Assembly: GCA_020466095.1 (NCBI GenBank)
Contig: CM035807.1
Location: 29,501,641 to 29,565,640 of the forward strand
Length of the DNA stretch: 64,000 nucleotides
Reading direction: 5' to 3'
Source of the DNA: Chlorops oryzae
Taxonomy: Eukaryota; Arthropoda; Insecta; Diptera; Chloropidae
The notes under the pieces were generated by a model that did not search any database, was not told where the DNA came from, and saw nothing but the letters and a program-made list of their open reading frames with translations. Positions 1 through 11,834 of the stretch are shown here, one piece after another; position 1 is the first letter of the stretch; each line of letters begins with the position of its first letter. The position numbers and the translations under genes were made by a program.

Positions 1-11
1 TTTCCGTTAGC

Positions 12-300
12 GAAGACGGAATCCATTACTATACACCAGAAATGAAAAATCGATCTAAATAGTGGCTGGAACCTGGTGGAAGTGCACCACAGAAGCTGAG
101 GATTCTGGAGTTCGCATGGTAAACCATTGAAAGAATATCTTTTAAAAGAAAATAACGGAATAGTATTATCCTACGCTATTGGATCAATTGGATGATGAAA
201 TGAAGGGAAAGAGACCACATTTAAATAATGAGAACGAAATTCTTTCTTCAAGACACCCATCAAAAACCGCTACGAATTGGTGTGGCGTTCACCTTTTTTT
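12..300 (+). pseudogene. mariner transposase remnant (3' half)
   Basis: The reading frame from base 12 gives a mariner-like stretch (IHYYTPEMKNRSK, a stop, then WLEPGGSAPQK). This matches the block after the first catalytic Asp in Tc1/mariner (DD34D) transposases. After a gap and a frame change, bases 177-250 read LLDQLDDEMKGKRPHL, the usual block before the second catalytic Asp. Mariner enzymes cut and paste DNA through a DDE/D active site. Here neither catalytic Asp is recognisable, one in-frame stop is present, and at least one shift separates the blocks, so the gene is dead. The copy is cut by the left window edge, so its length and inverted repeats cannot be judged. The family call rests on motif order, not on a search. 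Confidence 0.8.
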
Positions 301-1284
301 CCCTAAATGAAAGGCTATTTTATGATAGCCATTCGTTTGTACCTCTGAAGGTGCAACGCCTGCAAATTAGCTTAATTTCCTAGGCTATTGGTATCCTTCT
401 TGTCAAGGATTTCACTGTTAAATAAGGAGATCGAAATCTCCGCCGATTATAAGAAAAACTAAGACTTGTCTTAAGCGAACCTCTCTCCCATAAGCATCCA
501 AGAATTTCCTCATTGCCATTGTCCTTCCAACAGCGACGCTGACAACTTTTTATTTTACCAAAAATTTAATTTTGCAATCCAAAAACACGAAAATAAATTG
601 AATTTTCTTGAATGCAGCATTTTCTCATTTAAAGTTATCACAATCAAATTGATTTCTCTTTGTTTTCACTCTTTTAAGCAAACACAATTTCAAGTACCGC
701 AATGTTAAGTGACCAATTAAAGTTTTTATTCCTTTACAACAACTACAAGCTGTGTACATCACCCGAAAACAATGGCTGGCAATTCTTTCGTCGCTTTCTT
801 CATTTTGCGCAAAAAAAAAAAAAAAAAAAAAAACAACAAAAAAAAGAAAAAAGGAAAGCGAAAACTAAGAAAATATATATAAAAGGAAAACTCAAATAAG
901 AAAAGGCTATTGTGCTCTATACCAGTTCAAGAGATGCGAATATAAAAGAAGAAAAATCACAATTGCTTATGTAAGGAAAAAACAAACGCTCAAGCAAACA
1001 AACACACTCCGAGAACGAATACATGTATGCATGTGTGTATGTATATTCATTGTGCTTAGTGGAAGATAGTGCGGAGCATAGAAATAGAAAAGGCAAGGAA
1101 AGCCAGCGACTTAAGCTATGAAAAGGATCAACAAAAGCTTCTTCAAATGGTGTCTGTGAATGTTGTTGATGTTTGCATATCTTGTTTTCCATGAATACTG
1201 AAGTGTGTTGCTATACACAAGATGAAACACATTAGAAAATTGCTCTGTGAATCCAGATGCATGTTCCACAAAAAAAAAAAAAAA
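301..1284. other. no gene recognised
   Basis: AT-rich DNA without a convincing exon. A 23-base A run lies at 811-833 and a shorter one at 1270-1284, directly before the next element. The short open frames here have no coding-like composition. Confidence 0.6.
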
Positions 1285-1370
1285 CAAGTAAGAAAGCTAA
1301 AGTCGGTCAAGCCCGACTTTGAAATACCCAGCGTCCCGACATTATGAGCGCACTATGTTTTGCTTCTCTA

Positions 1371-2018
1371 TTTGTGGGCGTGGCAGTGGGAGGGCAACAT
1401 AAATTATTTCCCTACACCTTTCATTCGCCTTGGTGAACCTATGTTGCGAATTTGAAGCTTCTACGCCTGTTACTTAGGAAGTTACCAAAAATCTTCATTT
1501 GTGGGCGTGGCAGTGGGCGGGCGACATAAAATTTTTTTCTACACCTTTCATTCGCCTTGGTGAACCTATGTTGCGAATTTGAAGCTTCTACGCCTTTTAC
1601 TTCGGAAGTTACGAAAAATCTTCATTTGTGGGCGTGGCAGTGGGCGGGCCGCATAAAATTTTTTCCTACACCTTTCATTCGCCTTAGTGAACCTATGTTG
1701 CGAATTTGAAGCTTCTACGCCTTTTACTTCGGAAGTTACGAAAAATCTTCATTTGTGGGCGTGGCAGTGGGCGGGCCATAAAAAAAATTTTCCTACACCT
1801 TTCATTCGCCTTGGTGAACCTATGTTGCGAATTTGAAGCTTCTACGCCTTTTACTTCGGAAGTTATGAAAATTCTCTATTTGTGGGCGTGGCAGTGGGCG
1901 GGCTACATAAATTTTTGTTCCTACACCTTTTATTTGCCTTGGTCAACCTATGCTGCGAAGTTTAAGCTTCTACGCCTTTTACTTCACAAGTTACGATAAG
2001 CCCTTATTTTTGGGCTTA
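1371..2018 (+). repeat. 127-bp tandem repeat inside element copy A
   Basis: The phrase TTTGTGGGCGTGG recurs at 1371, 1498, 1625, 1752 and 1879, exactly 127 bases apart, and again at 2019 and 2165 in more diverged units. Each unit contains the blocks CCTACACCTTTCATTCGCCT and GTTGCGAATTTGAAGCTTC. The near identity of adjacent units suggests recent local expansion. The other element copies hold only one or two diverged GGGCGTGGC units, so this amplification is specific to this copy. Confidence 0.9.
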
Positions 2019-2286
2019 TTTGTGGGCGTGGCTCGAGGAGAGCGGCGTCCATTTTTTTTTTAGGATATGTCCCTTTTCGTAGTTTACCAGTACACCAAAT
2101 ATCAATGGAATGTGTTGAGTGGTTCGCAAGTTACAAGCATTTTACTGAAAACACATTATATTCATTTGTGGGCGTGGCAGTGGGCGGATGTCTCCCATTT
2201 TTACTTAGGATCATACTCGGATCCCGATATACCTGTGTGCCAAATTTCGACTTGATTGGTCCAGCCGTTTCGGAGGAGATCCGACC

Positions 2287-2370
2287 ACGGACGGACGGGA
2301 CAGACGGACAGACGGACAGACGGACAGACGGACAGACGGACAGACGGACGGACGGACGGACAGACGGACA
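2287..2370. repeat. (GGACAGAC)n microsatellite, (GTCY)n on the other strand
   Basis: Alternating GGAC and AGAC tetranucleotides run through this stretch as the internal microsatellite of element copy A. The same motif is found at 24163-24204 and 41036-41083 in the other copies. Confidence 0.9.
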
Positions 2371-2820
2371 TGTCTAAATCGATTCAGTTTTTGATCCTGA
2401 TCATTTCTATATATATTTTTCTATATCTCCGGAGCTTAATTCTCCCTGTTACAAGATTTGCACAAAACTAATATACCCCGCTTACGCTGGGTATAAAAAC
2501 TGCATATTATGCACAATGTACTAACATACAATCTCATTCGTACGTACTGGTCACATGGTTCCGCTCTAATGCGTTCGTGCGTTAAGACTTTCGATTATAT
2601 GGCTTGACATAAATACTTTCAGTTTGTCACTTTCGATTTGATTCGGTATTTGATTAAAAAGGAAAAAATGTAAGACCAACTTTTTGGTTTTCAGGGGAGG
2701 ATTCCAAAGAAAGTTTTGGGAAACGAAAAAACGTCAAAACAATTTTCAATCATTTCGACGAACTGTTCTCGATTGATTTTCTTTCCTCCATAAAAGAAAA
2801 AAGGAATATTTTATAAGAAT

Positions 2821-2943
2821 CTTGCCACACGTAGATCGAAATTGAGCAATTTCAGAACAAAATTTAAATTGCCTCAATTTCAAATTTCAAATTTGTTCTG
2901 AAATTTTTTGAAATTGAGCGATTTTGATCTACGTGTGGCAGGC
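2821..2943. mobile_element. palindromic MITE, family 1, copy 1
   Basis: The ends read CTTGCCACACGTAGATCGAA and GATCTACGTGTGGCAGGC. The inner halves are also complementary (caatttcagaac against gttctgaaatt), so the single strand folds into one long hairpin. A second copy with the same ends lies at 58156-58279 (124 bp). Two copies of matching length in unrelated flanks support a mobile MITE. The target duplication is unclear and there is no coding capacity. Confidence 0.85.
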
Positions 2944-3119
2944 AAATAAAACACAAAGGAAAACTTCTTTATTTAAAACTTCTTAAAATACTGTGGGGGA
3001 AAAACTAGTAAGACTTTTTAATTGACATTTCAAGTGGACGAAATTTTTTTTTTTTTCTAGGTTGGTATAACTATATGCCAGACATGAAATCTGTGCCAAA
3101 TGCCACATCAAAATAATAA

Positions 3120-3262
3120 TTAACCCATTTTAAGCCGCGCTGCAAAAATGTTTGAATGGTTCGTCTCTAGTTACTATTCTAGGGTAACGAGGACCCGCTG
3201 AATTCGAATTAGAAGTCCAAAAAAATGTTCGAATTTTCGAACAGCGGCTCAAAATGGGTTAA
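3120..3262. mobile_element. piggyBac-like MITE with TTAA target site
   Basis: TTAA at 3120-3123 is followed by CCCATTTTAAGCCGC. The right end is its inverted partner GCGGCTCAAAATGGG followed by TTAA at 3259-3262. Inverted similarity continues inward for about 35 bases. TTAA duplication with CCC...GGG ends is diagnostic of piggyBac-type elements. It is 135 bp without the TTAA copies and has no coding capacity. Confidence 0.8.
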
Positions 3263-3289
3263 TGTTTATTAACTCTTGTCTTTCTGAAA

Positions 3290-3935
3290 TACAAAAAGTG
3301 GATTCGGCGATTATCACAATGAGTACAGTTAATCAACAAAGAATTTTGTGAGTGGATAATCAAATTTCTGGGGCAGAAACGTTTAGAATGTTGCAAAGAT
3401 CCTTGTATGTTGCGAGCAAGTGTTTTGTGATTGCTACAAATCGTTCAAAGAGGATCGAGAACAATTTGATGATAAACCACGTCCAGGACGGCCATTAACT
3501 GCAACTGATGATCATCGCGTTAATAAAATCAAGAAATTGGAGATCGAGAATCGAATATTGGCAGTGAGAGACCTTCCAGGCATCGTTTGAATATCGGAAA
3601 GAACAGCGATAACTATTTTGAAAGATCATTTGGGATCTTCGTGAGTTTTTTGTCAAAATCTCAAATATTTTCGTTCCACAGCCACCGTATACGCCTGATT
3701 TAGCTCCGTGTGATCTCTGGCTTTTCAATAAACTCAAACGACCGCTCCAGGGGAACCGTTTTGAGTCAATTAAAAATATTCAACATAAACGTGAACAACT
3801 GTTTGGAGGATTGGAAAAAAACCTTGGCACAAGTGTATTTGGATCGCAGTCTCAAAAAAGAAAGAGTTTCATTAGAAAATAAATTTTTATAGAAAGTCAA
3901 CCGTGTGGAAAAATTTGATCCCCCCGATTTTCAGT
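3290..3935 (+). pseudogene. mariner transposase, internally deleted
   Basis: Bases from about 3407 read CYKSFKEDREQFDDKPRPGR followed by P, the linker block (GRPST-like) of mariner transposases, then a weaker helix-turn-helix stretch with stops. From about 3680 the frame reads PPYTPDLAPCDLWLFNKLKR, the block around and after the second and third catalytic Asp. A frame change then leads to EDWKKTLAQVYLDRS, matching the usual C-terminal tail. The DDE core between these blocks is missing, so the copy is about half of a normal 1.3-kb mariner and cannot encode an active enzyme. Flanking inverted repeats were not found. It differs from the remnant at 12-300, so at least two mariner invasions are recorded. 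Confidence 0.85.
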
Positions 3936-3945
3936 GGTTACTAAT

Positions 3946-6598
3946 ATCACTTTGGAAATTTAATACAAAATTTTGGGTAAGTAACTTCTGGTTTAAAAAA
4001 AAAAACATTTTTAAGTAAACTCTTGTAAATTGAAAATTTTATAAGGGAAAAAAATCAACATTTTCCCCTGTAATTATGTTCGTGATTTTATCTTCAAACA
4101 GCGAATTGAATTTAAACAAAACTTCTTAAGGGTTGGTTCGAATTTCCCCTGGAAAAATTTTGAACAAAGTCTTATTATTTCCCTTTGAAATTTTTTTTTA
4201 TACTTTATCTCTTTTGGAAAGGTAGATTTCAAAAAAATTTACCTTTTTTTAAAAAAATTTTTTCCAATTTAAATCAACATTTATGAGTTCGGGTAGAAAA
4301 TTTCAATAAAATGTGCCAAAACACATTCGCAAAAATGACCAATATATTTGAGTTTGGTTGATTTCCGGAAAACAAAATTTTTGAAATCAATGACACGACG
4401 CCAAATTTTGTTATTTTTAAATTTTTTAGCTCCTAAAAAGGTAATGTGTGTTTTGCTTAATCGGCTTAGAAAAACTTTTATTTTTCATTTTCAAATAAAA
4501 AAATTGATTTCATCAAAGTAGTGCCAACATTTTTTTTTATATTCGTCATCATTTTACTTTTTCATTTCCGAAAATCCGTTCAGCCGTCAGGATTATAACG
4601 TGTATATCCTTTTAAAAATAATTAAAGTAACCAAAAGTAAAATCTTTTAAAATTGATAGCTGCATATATTCTCCTAGATGCAACATCGAATTTCAAGCTC
4701 CAAGACACTCTCATGAATCGAAGGAATGAGGCAAAAAGACACAAGATTCATTAAGAAATTCATTTTAATTACTTAATTTGTCCTTTGTATTTTCACCCCC
4801 AGCTTCAAATTCCGAGAAAAATTGTATCCTTTTTGAGAATATATTTGCACCAAAAAATGCAAATGATGCCTTAACAACGGGCTTCCTCTGTTTCTCTCAT
4901 AGGACAGTTTTACGTGAAAATTCGGCAGTAATTTTTCTTCTTTAAAAGAGATCAATGACAGTTTCAAAACCTTCAAGTCCTTCCTCTGAATAAACGTTTT
5001 TGTTTTTCCTTTTTTGAAGTCATATCGTACACTTTCTTCGAAGAGGACTCAAAATAAAATTTAATGGTTAGCATGACACTCAAACCATCGCACACTCATA
5101 TAGTTCATTTCCGTCTTAAAATAAAACATAGACAGGATATAAGTATTAAAGATGTCTCGCCATTTTGGTTGCTATATCTCCTCAAAATTTAAAAAGTCCT
5201 TTATTGTCCTAAGTCTCCTCAGAATAAAATTAAATAACGCAAAGGTGATCTGGTGATTCTAGCTACCCCAAACTATACCTTTCGACACACTTTTGACACT
5301 GGTTGCACGACTTGAACAAATCGTTGCCCACACACTTTCAACACTCAAGCACATGTGGATGGCGTCGATGCAAAATCCATACAAATGTCGCAAGCTTCAC
5401 GCACTCTGCAGGATGGACCATGATCATGTCATTTACCGGCTACCCTTCAACCAACCTGTTGATTACCGACTGCCGGCTAGCCGAATTTGATGGAACGAAC
5501 TGCCATAATATAACCGGTAGGATTTCGACCGGTCAAAGGCCAGTCCTTCTTAGGAAATTGACCGGCTCATTACTGCAAACTGGTCTTGCATAATGCAGAC
5601 ATAAAGAAATTTTATTAAAATTCCAAACCCATCTTCATTAAATGTGAATAATATGACAGCAATATTTCAGTTTTTCCTAATAACAAGGGCAGGAGAAAAT
5701 GTTTCAATTCAGCACCCAAAAGTGGGCAATCAAATATTCCGAATATTTACGATAGGGACAAATCCGTTCATTCCTGTAGGTTTGCCCATTTAATCACTTC
5801 TTAATGGAGGGTTTTGGAAAGATTTGCGGATATCTTTAAAGCCTCAATTAAGGTCCCGTTTTAAAAGGCTTAAAATGATATTAAATGGTTTTAAAATATT
5901 CAAATGCATACCTTTAGGTGCCGAACTCAAATTTTTTATTCTTATATTGCACTACTAATAACGATGTCGTCGGAGACCAAGAATGATAGAATATAAGATT
6001 ACGACATGTGCAGATTTTATTTTTATTCGAGCACTTGTGACGTTTTTGTTGGTGCTGCCACAAAGTTGTATAAAGTTTTAAAAAACATTTTTTTAAAATT
6101 TGTCAGTTTTACTGATAATTTAAGTTATTACATGAATTGTTTTTTTGTGCCAATTGGTCATTTTACAAGAATATCTTATTTGAAGGACGCTGTATCTATG
6201 TAAAATCCAGGTTTTGTGAAAGTTTCAAATTGGTAGAATGTTTTTTGAAAGTCAGTGGCAACGCTATAAACACAAAGATTCTTTAATTGAAATTGAAAAT
6301 GGTCTTGAAAATTTTCATCTGGCAAAAATTTTCAATAATTTCAACCAATCAGATAACTTTCAACGCTACGTCACAAGTGTAATAGTGCAGAAGAATCAAA
6401 TTTTGAGCTCTGATTGTCGTTACCTTATAACACAGTGCGACAATTTTCAGGTCATCGGCTCGGGACCAAACCAAACCAATTGCAAATGAAAGTACACCTA
6501 AAAAATATGGTAAATCTAGTATAAATATTGATTTTTCTTAAAATTCGTCTGAGAAGACTTTTAGTAAAATTCAATGACAAATTTTTTTGTAGAGCATT
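3946..6598. other. no gene recognised
   Basis: Low-complexity AT-rich DNA. A slightly GC-richer patch at 5290-5590 has an open frame of 96 codons, but no splice signals or familiar motif support it. Confidence 0.55.
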
Positions 6599-6691
6599 TT
6601 AACCCGTTTAACCCCACCGTTATGTGACTATTTAACCCAGTTTTCCAAAAACTGTTCAAAAGCCTTCTTAAACTGGGTATTAAAGGGTTAA
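6599..6691. repeat. TTAA-flanked inverted repeat, possible piggyBac-like MITE
   Basis: The left end TTAACCCGTTTAA and right end TATTAAAGGGTTAA are near-inverted copies, and an inner hairpin (AACCCAGTTT with AAACTGGGT) lies between them. A further GGGTTAA at 6757-6763 offers an alternative right end. The short termini make this less certain than the copy at 3120. Confidence 0.45.
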
Positions 6692-7057
6692 TATGTTCCA
6701 CGAAAATATTCCTTGGAAAATTTCACTGGGGGTTGTCAAAGACATTGAGCACCTATGGGTTAAACCTACTTGAGAAAAGTGTAACTAAATTTAACTGATG
6801 TGTGTTTCATTCCAAAACACAACAATTGAAACGCAAAGTCAAAATTAACACGTTTCGTTTTCTTGTGTCGCTTGGTGTATTTTAAGACGAAAGGAAATTT
6901 ATTTTGCGGCTTGCTTTTTAGTATTTTCCAAGATGTGGTCTGATCTTGCGAAAGATGTGATTGGGAAATAAACGTTTCACAAATTAAGCAGAATGTAGGC
7001 AGAAATATTGAGGAAAATCGGGTGAGAAAAAAGGATGCAGTTCGCATTACACTAGGC

Positions 7058-7167
7058 CAATTCACAGTTCATGCTAATTCAAGGTTTAATGTGCTGATTT
7101 GCTTTTTTTATATGGAGTTTGACAGCTTAAGCACATTAAACCTTAAATTAACATGAACTGTGAATTG
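7058..7167. mobile_element. 110-bp hairpin MITE
   Basis: The left arm begins CAATTCACAGTTCATGCTAA and the right arm ends TTAACATGAACTGTGAATTG. About 38 bases pair almost perfectly, including AAGGTTTAATGTGCT with AGCACATTAAACCTT. The loop is about 34 bases. No second copy was found here and no target duplication is evident. Confidence 0.75.
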
Positions 7168-8029
7168 CGCTACTGAATTAGTTTTAGCTCTTATTGGTAT
7201 ATTTTCCAGGAATCTAGTTCTCGAGCAAATTGTATACAATTCTGCACAAAATAATAGGCAGTAAAGTCGTGCTCAGTTCAAATGTTAGGGTGTCACTCTG
7301 AAAATCTGAAGTGCCACTTTCCACTTTAGGTACTTTATTCATAGACGGTCTATTATCAAAAATGATTATTTACTATGTAATTTAAAGGATTTATTTATTT
7401 TGTAAAAGATAAATTAAAAAGCAAGCAAAATAAAAAATATGTAAATTTGTGTCTTCAACAGTAAAAATTTGTTTTTCTGCGGTTGGTTAATCGAGACCTT
7501 AATCGGACATTTAGAAAATGGGCCTCAATCTCATAAAAAATGTTTAAATATATAATTGTGAGACTGGCAAGCCTCCATTTCGCAAATTTTGTTTTTGAAA
7601 AACAACGGGCCAGCTATCGACAACCAAGCATGACTTTCGGTTTTGCTTTGTTTTCTTCGTTTCGTTTGATGCGGTGTGTTTTGAACCATAAGAATGCAAT
7701 GCAAATAATGACAACCGCTATGACTAAAGACGTTTTTGCTTCATTCGGTGTGGGTTGAACGTATGCAAAGCCGTGTATTTTCGGCGACCACTCGTAAAAC
7801 GCAGCAAACAAAAACAAGGCGTTTTGTTTTGACTAATTTGGTGTGTGTTGCCCCATAAGGTACAATGTACTGTTGTTTTGCAAAACCGAAACAAACATTT
7901 TCACTAATCCGGTGTGCTTTCAGCCTTAGTCATTTTGCCTTCAAAGACAGGTTCAGAGATGCCAGACACTTCGGACAAAAAAAAAACCTAAAATTTTTTT
8001 TTTAACTCGGTTTCTCCAATTTTGTTTTT
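7168..8029. other. no gene recognised
   Basis: AT-rich sequence. At 7600-7920 the words GGTGTG and GTTTTG recur near TCGGTGTGGGTTG and TTGGTGTGTGTTG, suggesting a decayed repeat, but ends could not be defined. Confidence 0.45.
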
Positions 8030-8340
8030 TTTAGATATTTTGATGAGATCTGATTATTGAACATTCTTAAATGCAATTAATGTTATTTCCACAAATATCT
8101 TTTCCAAAAAGTTTCTTGATCGATCCATTACCAGGTCCAGGTTACCTCCAGTAGTAGGGTCAAACACAAAAATCCCAAAATTTCCCAAAAATTAGTTTTT
8201 CGCAATATTTCACTGAAATCTAGAATTTCAACTTATATTTAAGCCTTCGATTAAAAAATACATATATATAGCTAACTGTTTGTATGTGTCGGGCATTGTA
8301 TTGTGAGGTGCGCCTGACTATAACACCCTTTGATATTTGA
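8030..8340 (-). mobile_element. (GTCY)n element fragment, copy D
   Basis: The blocks TTGATCGATCCATTA, TACCTCCAGTAGTAGGGTC and GGTGCGCCTGACTATAACAC match the 5' half of copy B at 24043-24891, in the same orientation. The microsatellite and 3' end are absent. It ends at the AACACCCTT terminus as the full copies do. Confidence 0.75.
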
Positions 8341-8822
8341 CTTTGATATAAAAACACCAATAGGTTGAAGAAAATATAGTTTTTCCCATATCATGTTGTT
8401 TGAGTGAAAATAACTCACAATATGGGAAAAACCTACGATCGGGCATATATCCAAATACTTCAATAAATATTGCCTGAAAAGGATTAAGATTTATTTCAAG
8501 CAGATCCTTAATTAATCGTGTGTGCATGTGCAAGAAAGAAAGAAAGAAACATCCCAATAAAAAGAATTCCTTCATTCATTGATTTAAAAAAATTGCGATT
8601 TTATTGCCCTGCTTTATTTTTCATCTGATGTGCTTGCGCCGCACTTTGATTATGTGTGTTTTCGCCGGGAGGGAAAAGCTCTTTTCAAACTTATGCAAGT
8701 TTACTGTCGACGCTGTGTGTTCAATTAACCTGATTTTCTATAGTTTTTATTAAGTTGCATTCCACCGCGTTTCCCCCCAAAGAAACAAATTCGAAAACTT
8801 TACACGTTCCAGTGTCTATATG

Positions 8823-8824
<2 letters not shown>

Positions 8825-8865
<41 letters not shown>
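8825..8865. repeat. (GT)n microsatellite
   Basis: An uninterrupted TG run of about 41 bases, flanked by TGCATG and TACGTG. Confidence 0.95.
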
Positions 8866-8868
<3 letters not shown>

Positions 8869-11686
8869 TGAAGACGAAATTCGAAATTGCTAGCTTTTGT
8901 TAAGGTCGCTACCCGTTAATGCACATACTTATGCCACGCAATTGAACTCAACGTCAGGGGCTAAACGAAAAGTCGAGCACCGATAGGAAACTGTTGGCAA
9001 CTCCATCGTTCGCTGTTTAATTGTTGCGTCAAAATTGCTTAAGTTTGACATGTTACAAATGACTTGTTCACTGTGCGCCCGATGAACGTTGAACGATTCG
9101 ACGAACGACGTGCATCGAACGGGGCGAATGTATGTACGAGTATTAAGTCTTTTGTTGACGGAAGTGAAATATTACGTTCGAGCTGTCATGTGAATATAAT
9201 TGAAGAGCGAAAAAAAATTACCATATGCGGCGGCTATGATTGAAGGAATGCGAAAGCCGAGTCCAAGAATCTCACCTTTCAACTCAACAAAGGGAAAAAT
9301 TCGTTTTATGTGGTCGCTTTTAAAAAGCAATTTTAATTAAAGTCCTTCACCATTTAAAGCTGCACACATACATTCATATGCATGTATCTACAGTGAGAAC
9401 AATCATGAAAGGACAACAAAAAAGTTAGAAAGATTTGGAACTGAGTTAATTTTGGTTTTTCGTTTTTTGCCCTATTTTGGGAATGGTATCCTTGTACGAG
9501 ACTGTCCCACACACACACACACACACACACGCGAGGGATTACACTCTGATTTGAAGCTTAGGAAATTTTTCTATTTCACTCCGATATGCCAAGCAAATCA
9601 CGTCCATCGCACTTTGGTTGTCATTTGTTTTTTCTTCTTTTTGCGCTCTCCGTGGCATTTTAAGGTGAAGCATGTTTTTCCATTATTCTTCCACAAACGC
9701 TAGTCAGAATTATAATTTAATTTTGTACTTCATATATTCTTGATTCGCGTGCAAACTACCAATCTAACGGTGTGATCGAGGATGGCTACAAAATATTGGC
9801 AAACAAAGCGACGCGACGAGTACAACGGCCGCAAGGACGAAGCCGATGGCGATGGCGATGGCTAGGAAATGAAGTGAAGCGAGTAGCGGGCACTCTGGCA
9901 GTCTGACACTCTGGCGCAAGTGAAGTGAGCTTTATGATGACTTCGCTTCGAGTGTGAAAAAAGAAGTTTGTAAAAGAAAGTATGGAAAACTTTCAAGACA
10001 CGAATTCCGGATTATGAAGCGTTACTGAAAGAAATCCGAAATCTGTGTAGCAGCACCAAGCGGCGACACAAAACAAATGAAAGTCATATGAATTATTGAA
10101 CGTGCGTGGAAGGTTAATATTGGGTTAAGGGACGGCAAATGGAGAAAAGGTTAAAGCTCAATCTGTTCGGCATGAAGCGAAGAATTTTTCTTTTCCTTTT
10201 TTTTTCTTTTTTTTTTGTTTTGTGTATATGTACTTGTAAGTGGCCTTAAAAATGTCGTATTTTTCTTTGGTGGCCTTCTTAAAAATCGAATCGTTTCTCG
10301 ATGGAATGGAATGACCGAAAAAAGGTCGCAGGATACGTTCTTGGGGGAAAAAAGTGAGAGTACGCAATGGTTTGGGGGGTGTTTTTTTTTTCATAATTAA
10401 TGAAGTTATATGGACAAATGAAATTATATTTGAACACGCAATCAATGTTGTTAATGCGGCAACAAAAGCGTAAGGGTGTCTACAGTTGTAAGTGGAAAAC
10501 ATATTACTCGATTTTCTTCATAGTTATTCCTCGTGGTGCGTGCGAAGGCGCGACTTTTTATTCATTAATAATCTAAGCTATAAAGCAAAGTAAATTCACC
10601 CCATGATTAAGCAAAAGCATTTTAGACATTTAATAATAATCCGTAAACATACCTCCTACTAGAAAAAAATACAGAAATGTTTTTTTTTTTATTCGGTCTT
10701 TTTGAGGGTCCATTTTTCGCAGGGACTTCAAATTTTTGTGCGATGACATTCATTTTAGTCAGAGAGTATGGAATTTCAAATTTTTCATGACTCTCTGTCG
10801 ATTCTCCCACTCGCAATTTCGCTCTTTTAAGCTCGATTTAGGAAAAAAAAGTGAGCTCAATAATTGAGGTGAATATGATACATATGTATATATATGAGTG
10901 ATTATTTTTCTTTCATATTGAGGTCATGAAGGTTTCCGGAAAGAATTTTCTTTTCATAATTAAACGTATGTGTTTTGAAACGTAATAGGGTAAAGTATTT
11001 TTGGGAACTTTTTCAAAAAGTCCTGCTTTTTGAGCTATTTTGCGTTTTTAGTGAAGGCTTCTTCAGCAATGTTTTTCAAGATTTTGGGGCTCTATTTGGA
11101 AGAAAATTATCCAATCATTATTTTTATGTACTCAACTACAAAAGTTACTAGTTCTATTGTTTATTTATTTATTATATTTATTGTTTTTTATTAAAAATTT
11201 TTGAAAAAAATTAGAAGTCTCAATTAGGAGCTTAGAAGTTCGCTTTATATGAAAATGAGGAAAAATAATGATGCAGTTTTAAATTTAAATGAAGTCCTGT
11301 GCAATTTGCTAAAACGAAGTAGCATTTTATTCGCGTGATTACTAAAAAATATCCCATTGCTTTCTTATAAACAATATCTCAAAAATTTGTTGCATACTTA
11401 AATTTGATATTTTCCTTAATAATTTTTTTTGTTTTTGTGGGACACACTAGAGTTCATAATAGCTTAACAAAATGTCGATAAGCACTCATATGTGGTTCAT
11501 TATTATCTCACATATAGGATTTTCGTCTTTAATCAGCAGTACCAACTCCGCGAGGTTTTGTCAAATTTCGCTTTAAGCTTGAGGCAGCTTTTTTCACAGT
11601 GTATTTCAAAAATCCTTGGTGAAGTTTATTTTGCCTTTTCTCAAACACAAAGGCTGCTAACTAACGTGATTAGTTAACTAATTAGA
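8866..11686. other. no gene recognised; GC-richer patch at 9770-9920
   Basis: This would be intron or flank of the minus-strand gene whose first coding exon is at 12764-13010. A (CA)n run lies at 9508-9530. At 9770-9920 a GC-richer patch with GATGGC repeats is open on both strands for short distances, without start, splice or motif support. Poly-T runs lie at 10197-10218 and 10681-10691. Confidence 0.5.
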
Positions 11687-11833
11687 TTAACCCGGTATCG
11701 CCTAGCGATGCCGTATGGCATCACTAAAAGGGTTCGTGTTCTGTCATCGCCATATATCAACTGGTTCATATTTTATTTTATTTTATTTTATTTTTTATAT
11801 TTATTTGTTTTTATTCAGGTGCTACCGGGTTGA
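11687..11833. mobile_element. TTAA-type MITE, split from its right-end copy by a SINE
   Basis: TTAACCCGGTA at the left is answered by TACCGGGTTGA at the right, an 11-base inverted repeat with one mismatch, in the CCC...GGG piggyBac-like format. The right end is repeated at 12075-12087 because a SINE inserted here and duplicated it. A (TTTTA)n run fills 11769-11796. Confidence 0.55.
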
Positions 11834-11834
11834 A

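Larger units (their letters stand above)
1285..2501 (+). mobile_element. (GTCY)n-bearing nonautonomous element, copy A
   Basis: The element opens with CAAGTAAGAAAGCTAAAGTC and a small hairpin (GTCGGTCAAGCCCGAC). It continues through tandem repeats and a GGAC/AGAC microsatellite, then the conserved ACATGTCTAAATCGA block, and ends in a hairpin (ACCCCGCTTACGCTGGGT) followed by ATAAAAACTG. Related copies with the same order of parts lie at 24043-24891 and 40416-41224, with fragments at 8030-8340 and 54880-55085. A (GTCY)n tetranucleotide inside a nonautonomous repeat is the hallmark described for dipteran mini-me and DINE-1 (Helitron-related) elements. The exact class is inferred, and no CTRR end is visible. 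The copy carries no transposase. Confidence 0.75.

Noticed and set aside
9783..9866. 27-codon ORF (MATKYWQTKRRDEYNGRKDE...) and an opposite hydrophobic frame (AIAIAIGFVLAAVVLVASL)
   Set aside because: Both derive from a GATGGC-rich patch; the hydrophobic frame has no Met and neither has splice support.
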